Positions 6,769-9,420 of a DNA stretch of 9,420 bases are shown piece after piece. Position 1 is the stretch's first letter. Every line of letters starts with the position of its first letter. The translations under genes and the position numbers were made by a program. The notes beneath the pieces are model-generated. The model saw only the letters and a list, made by a program, of their open reading frames with translations. It made no database searches and was not told the origin of the DNA. Origin of the DNA: an uncultured Prevotellaceae bacterium (lineage in GTDB: Bacteria; Bacteroidota; Bacteroidia; Bacteroidales; Bacteroidaceae); assembly GCA_905202115.1 (NCBI GenBank), contig CAJKQZ010000094.1:1-9420 (forward strand). The letters are read 5' to 3'.

Positions 6769-9189
6769 TTAAAAATCCAGTTGAAAGTGGAGATTGATTA
6801 ACCGTCCTGTAAGGTAATTGGGTACGGCGTATTGCTGGTTGGTAACATCCGAAACCCAATAATAAGAGTTGACGTTGTTGATGTCGAATACATTGAATGC
6901 GTCCACTCCTATCCAGGCATTGCGCAGCGCTCCCGCAAGTCCTTTTTTGTAGGAACGGTCTTCGTTGTTTAGCAGGCGGTAGTTCATTCCGATGTCTACG
7001 CGTTTATAGGCCGGAGCACGGAAGTTCTGCTTTTCTCTTCCGGTGTGTGGGGGACCGAAAGGCAATCCGTCGGCAAATGCTCCACGTAAAGTGAGTTTCC
7101 AGCGGTCGGTGCCGGGGAAGAAGTCGGTGAAATACAGCGATATGTTGTATCTTTGGTCTGTAGGTCGCGGAATCCAGCGGCCTGCGAGCTTTTCTTTGGT
7201 CTGCATGAGCGAGAAAGTTACCCATGAATCCGTTCCCGGCACAAATTCACCGAATAGTTTTGTGTCTATTCCCACTGCGTATCCGTCGCTCATGTTGCGG
7301 CCGTAATATATTGTGCGTACATTGTTTACATTGTAGGGAATAAGGTTGCTCATGGCCTTGTAGTATATCTCTGTGGTGAACTTGAACGGACGGTTTCCCA
7401 TTCTGAAATTATAATCTCCGCCAAGAACGAAGTGTATGCTTTTCTGCGATTTTATGTCGCGGTTGAGCCTTACTATTGTATTGGAGCCTGTTGTGACGGT
7501 GTCGCGCAACTCCTTGTAGAAAGGCATTTGGTAATAAATTCCGGTTGCGAATCGGAACACCCAGTTGTCGTTGGCTTCGGGTATGAAGCCTATCGAGGCT
7601 CGCGGACTTATTATCGTTTCGTCGTTCCAGCTCCATGAGGCCATGCGCACGCCGGCGTTTAGAGTGAAATGCCCGAGCGAAGTGTGGAAGCGGTAAGTGT
7701 CTTGCACATATGCTTCAATGCGCGTTGAATTCATCTTTTCGTTTGCGTGCAGATTGTAGTAGAGCTGCAATCCTTGAGGGCTGTGAGGAATGGAATACCC
7801 CGAAGAGTCGCGCATTTCCCATTCCGAGGCCTTTTCGTCCACATGTTCGGTGCGCAGAGAGGCGGCTGCTTCGAGATTATGGGCGCCGAAAGATGTCTTG
7901 AAACGCAATGCGGCGTTAGCAACACGCGCATTAAGGTAATTGCGTGCGTGCTCGTGATAAACGCCTACGCCTAATTCCTCCTGCGAGCCTGATTCGTTGA
8001 GCCAGTATTCGCCTGTAATGTCATACGTTTCCTGCTCGCGGGTAGAGTAGGCCGAGCCGAGAAAAGCCAGTTCCGCTTTCTTTCCGAACTTCCTTGTTGC
8101 TGTAAACGCTCCGTAATAGGTGCGGAAATAGTCTTTCTCTTTTCCGTCGAAATAAACCTTGAATGTTTTCGCGTCGTAAAGAGTTCCGAATTTTGTTTCC
8201 CTGCTTTCGGGTTTGAAAGTATAATGGTTGTCGGAGATATTTCCTACAAAATCTATAGCCCAGCGTTCGTTGGGAGTCCATGAAAGGTAAGTCTGATAAT
8301 CGAGAAAGTTTGGCCTGTATTCGCCGTTTGTTTCAAGCGAACCGAGAAGGTAACGCGTTGTTTTATAGCGCACACTGTTCATCATGCTGAACTTTTTGTT
8401 TCCAAAACCTACGTATGCGCTGCCTCCGAGAAGCGAGGCGTTGGCCGTGGCTTCGAATTTAGTGGGCTTTTTGTAGGTAATGTCGAGTACCGACGACATT
8501 TTGTCGCCGTATTTTGCTTCGAATCCGCCGGTGGAGAAGTTTATTTTTTCCACCATGTCGCTGTTTATGATACTTAGTCCCTCCTGTTGTCCGGAGCGTA
8601 CCAGCATAGGCCGGAACACTTCCTGTCCGTTGAGGTAAACCATGTTTTCGTCGAAGCTGCCTCCGCGCACATTGTACTGCGAACTCATTTCGTCGTGACG
8701 GCTCACTCCGGCCATAGTCGAAATAAGGTCTTCAACTCCGTTGCCCGAGGTAGAAGGCAACTGGCGTGCGTCTTTTGCCTTTATGTCCTGCATTGTGTTG
8801 GTCTGTATTCGCTTTCCTTTCACAATTGCGTCGGTCAGTACGTTGTCGCTTTGGTGAAGAGTCACTTTAAGAGTAAGGGAATCCCGCGGCGACAGGAGCA
8901 CGCGACGAAGCGTTCTATATCCTAACATGCTGTATGTCAAGACAACACTGTCAGCGCTCTGAAATGTGAATGAATATTTGCCTTTTAAATCGGTAAGAGT
9001 TCCTGCTGCCTGATTTTCAACCTTTACAACAACCATAGATATAGGATTGCCGTCGGCGTCGTTTACCGTACCGTGTATCTTTACGGAGTTCTGGGCTTCG
9101 GCGCATGCAAAGCTTAAAGCCATTATGGTTAAAAGAACCGCTTTCAGCGGGATAAGGCTGCGTTTATATGTGTTATGGCACGTAATCAT
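6769..9189 (-). CDS. TonB-dependent outer-membrane receptor with carboxypeptidase-regulatory-like domain
   Basis: An outer-membrane beta-barrel transporter of 806 residues, expected to take up a ligand with energy from TonB-ExbB-ExbD. The start chosen (9189) gives MITCHNTYKRSLIPLK, then a hydrophobic signal-peptide stretch ending near FACAEAQ. An ATG at 9249 would add 20 basic residues ahead of this and cannot be excluded. After the signal come a CarboxypepD_reg-like domain (about residues 37-115; IHGTVNDADGNPIS to TYSMLGYRTLRR) and the plug (about 130-245), with YNVRGGSFDENMVYLNGQEV. The barrel fills the rest and ends in FQLDF, a terminal Phe as expected for outer-membrane assembly. It is much shorter than SusC (about 1000 residues), and no SusD partner is present in the window, so a glycan system is not indicated. 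The ligand is unknown. No consensus promoter was found upstream. The gene is bracketed by repeat arrays 2 and 3. Confidence 0.93.
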   Translation of the reverse strand: MITCHNTYKRSLIPLKAVLLTIMALSFACAEAQNSVKIHGTVNDADGNPISMVVVKVENQAAGTLTDLKGKYSFTFQSADSVVLTYSMLGYRTLRRVLLSPRDSLTLKVTLHQSDNVLTDAIVKGKRIQTNTMQDIKAKDARQLPSTSGNGVEDLISTMAGVSRHDEMSSQYNVRGGSFDENMVYLNGQEVFRPMLVRSGQQEGLSIINSDMVEKINFSTGGFEAKYGDKMSSVLDITYKKPTKFEATANASLLGGSAYVGFGNKKFSMMNSVRYKTTRYLLGSLETNGEYRPNFLDYQTYLSWTPNERWAIDFVGNISDNHYTFKPESRETKFGTLYDAKTFKVYFDGKEKDYFRTYYGAFTATRKFGKKAELAFLGSAYSTREQETYDITGEYWLNESGSQEELGVGVYHEHARNYLNARVANAALRFKTSFGAHNLEAAASLRTEHVDEKASEWEMRDSSGYSIPHSPQGLQLYYNLHANEKMNSTRIEAYVQDTYRFHTSLGHFTLNAGVRMASWSWNDETIISPRASIGFIPEANDNWVFRFATGIYYQMPFYKELRDTVTTGSNTIVRLNRDIKSQKSIHFVLGGDYNFRMGNRPFKFTTEIYYKAMSNLIPYNVNNVRTIYYGRNMSDGYAVGIDTKLFGEFVPGTDSWVTFSLMQTKEKLAGRWIPRPTDQRYNISLYFTDFFPGTDRWKLTLRGAFADGLPFGPPHTGREKQNFRAPAYKRVDIGMNYRLLNNEDRSYKKGLAGALRNAWIGVDAFNVFDINNVNSYYWVSDVTNQQYAVPNYLTGRLINLHFQLDF

Positions 9190-9250
9190 ACTTTCTTTTA
9201 ACGTAAACTTGGGGAATAAGTTGTAAGGCTGCCGCGATTTTTTTCGCATA

Positions 9251-9270
9251 GGCGGTTATTTTACACCGCC
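9251..9270. repeat. Inverted repeat upstream of the receptor gene
   Basis: GGCGGT at 9251-9256 and ACCGCC at 9265-9270 are perfect 6-bp arms around an eight-base AT-rich centre. It ends one base before the alternative ATG at 9249 and about 60 bases before the preferred start at 9189. A GC-armed dyad here could be an operator or an mRNA hairpin. There is no T run in the right place for a terminator of the receptor strand. Confidence 0.4.
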
Positions 9271-9370
9271 CTGGCTTTTCGGTGAGTGCAAGACGCATTT
9301 TTTAGTTTTATTTAACGTTTTTCGGAGGTTAGTTTGGGATGTCGGTAATCCCTTTGCTGACGCGGGAAAA

Positions 9371-9420
9371 AATATGTCTGAGATATTTTGAATTATCTCA
9401 GACATATTTCAAATTATCTC
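9371..9420. repeat. Array 3: 21-bp-phased repeat, running off the window edge
   Basis: Full cores start at 9373 (forward) and 9394 (reverse), and a third begins at 9415 (TATCTC) and is cut by the end of the window. All starts are exactly 21 bp apart, with linkers TTTTGAAT and TTTCAAAT. Positions 9371-9408 form a 38-bp imperfect palindrome with 15-bp perfect arms, the same length and layout as the perfect palindrome at 1-38. It lies upstream of the receptor gene, 182 bases from its preferred start. Whether a gene converges from the right cannot be seen. Confidence 0.9.

Noticed and set aside
8587..8925. 112-residue plus-strand frame within the receptor gene
   Set aside because: It is antisense to the conserved plug domain of the receptor and shows no independent support.
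6769..9189. SusC of a glycan-uptake (SusCD) locus
   Set aside because: The protein is about 200 residues too short for SusC and no SusD-like gene or sigma/anti-sigma pair is present in the window.
6630..9420. Composite transposon or insertion sequence around the receptor gene
   Set aside because: No transposase, no target-site duplication that I can see, and the repeats differ in length and orientation between the two sides.

Overview
The window looks like a chromosomal segment from a member of the Bacteroidota, most likely the order Bacteroidales. Three things point there. Two promoters fit the Bacteroidota -33/-7 pattern (TTTG, 19 bases, TAnnTTTG), and a third site has the -7 part alone. 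The genes start after A-rich leaders with no clear Shine-Dalgarno sequence. There is also an outer-membrane TonB-dependent receptor with the N-terminal carboxypeptidase-regulatory-like domain typical of the phylum. No plasmid, phage or transposase gene is visible, and the genes present are mainly core functions.

Layout from left to right. Positions 1-42 hold a perfect 38-bp palindrome followed by a T run. A possible small minus-strand gene of unknown function follows (44-301). From a promoter near 344-351, ppdK (394-3114, + strand) encodes pyruvate, phosphate dikinase and ends at a hairpin (3143-3179). After about 300 bases with no gene come a serine tRNA with anticodon CGA (3524-3612), its own consensus promoter and a strong intrinsic terminator. 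A second consensus promoter (3762-3792) drives an unusually long leader of about 315 bases, with short ORFs and hairpins, ahead of a UvrD/PcrA-type DNA helicase (4114-6486, + strand). The helicase converges on a TonB-dependent receptor (6769-9189, - strand); a repeat array (6630-6699) between them can act as a terminator in both directions. The window ends in another array of the same repeat (9371-9420, running past the edge).

The genes do not form one pathway: PEP/pyruvate metabolism, tRNA, DNA repair helicase and nutrient uptake sit as separate transcription units. The most unusual feature is the repeat family. A 13-bp near-palindromic core (TATGTCTGAGATA or its reverse complement) occurs at least seven times, plus a partial eighth, in three intergenic arrays. 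Within every array the cores are spaced exactly 21 bp apart, joined by 8-bp linkers of the form TTTYRAAW. I do not recognise this family. It could be a phased protein-binding array, a terminator family, or a small palindromic repeat element; the sequence alone does not decide between these.
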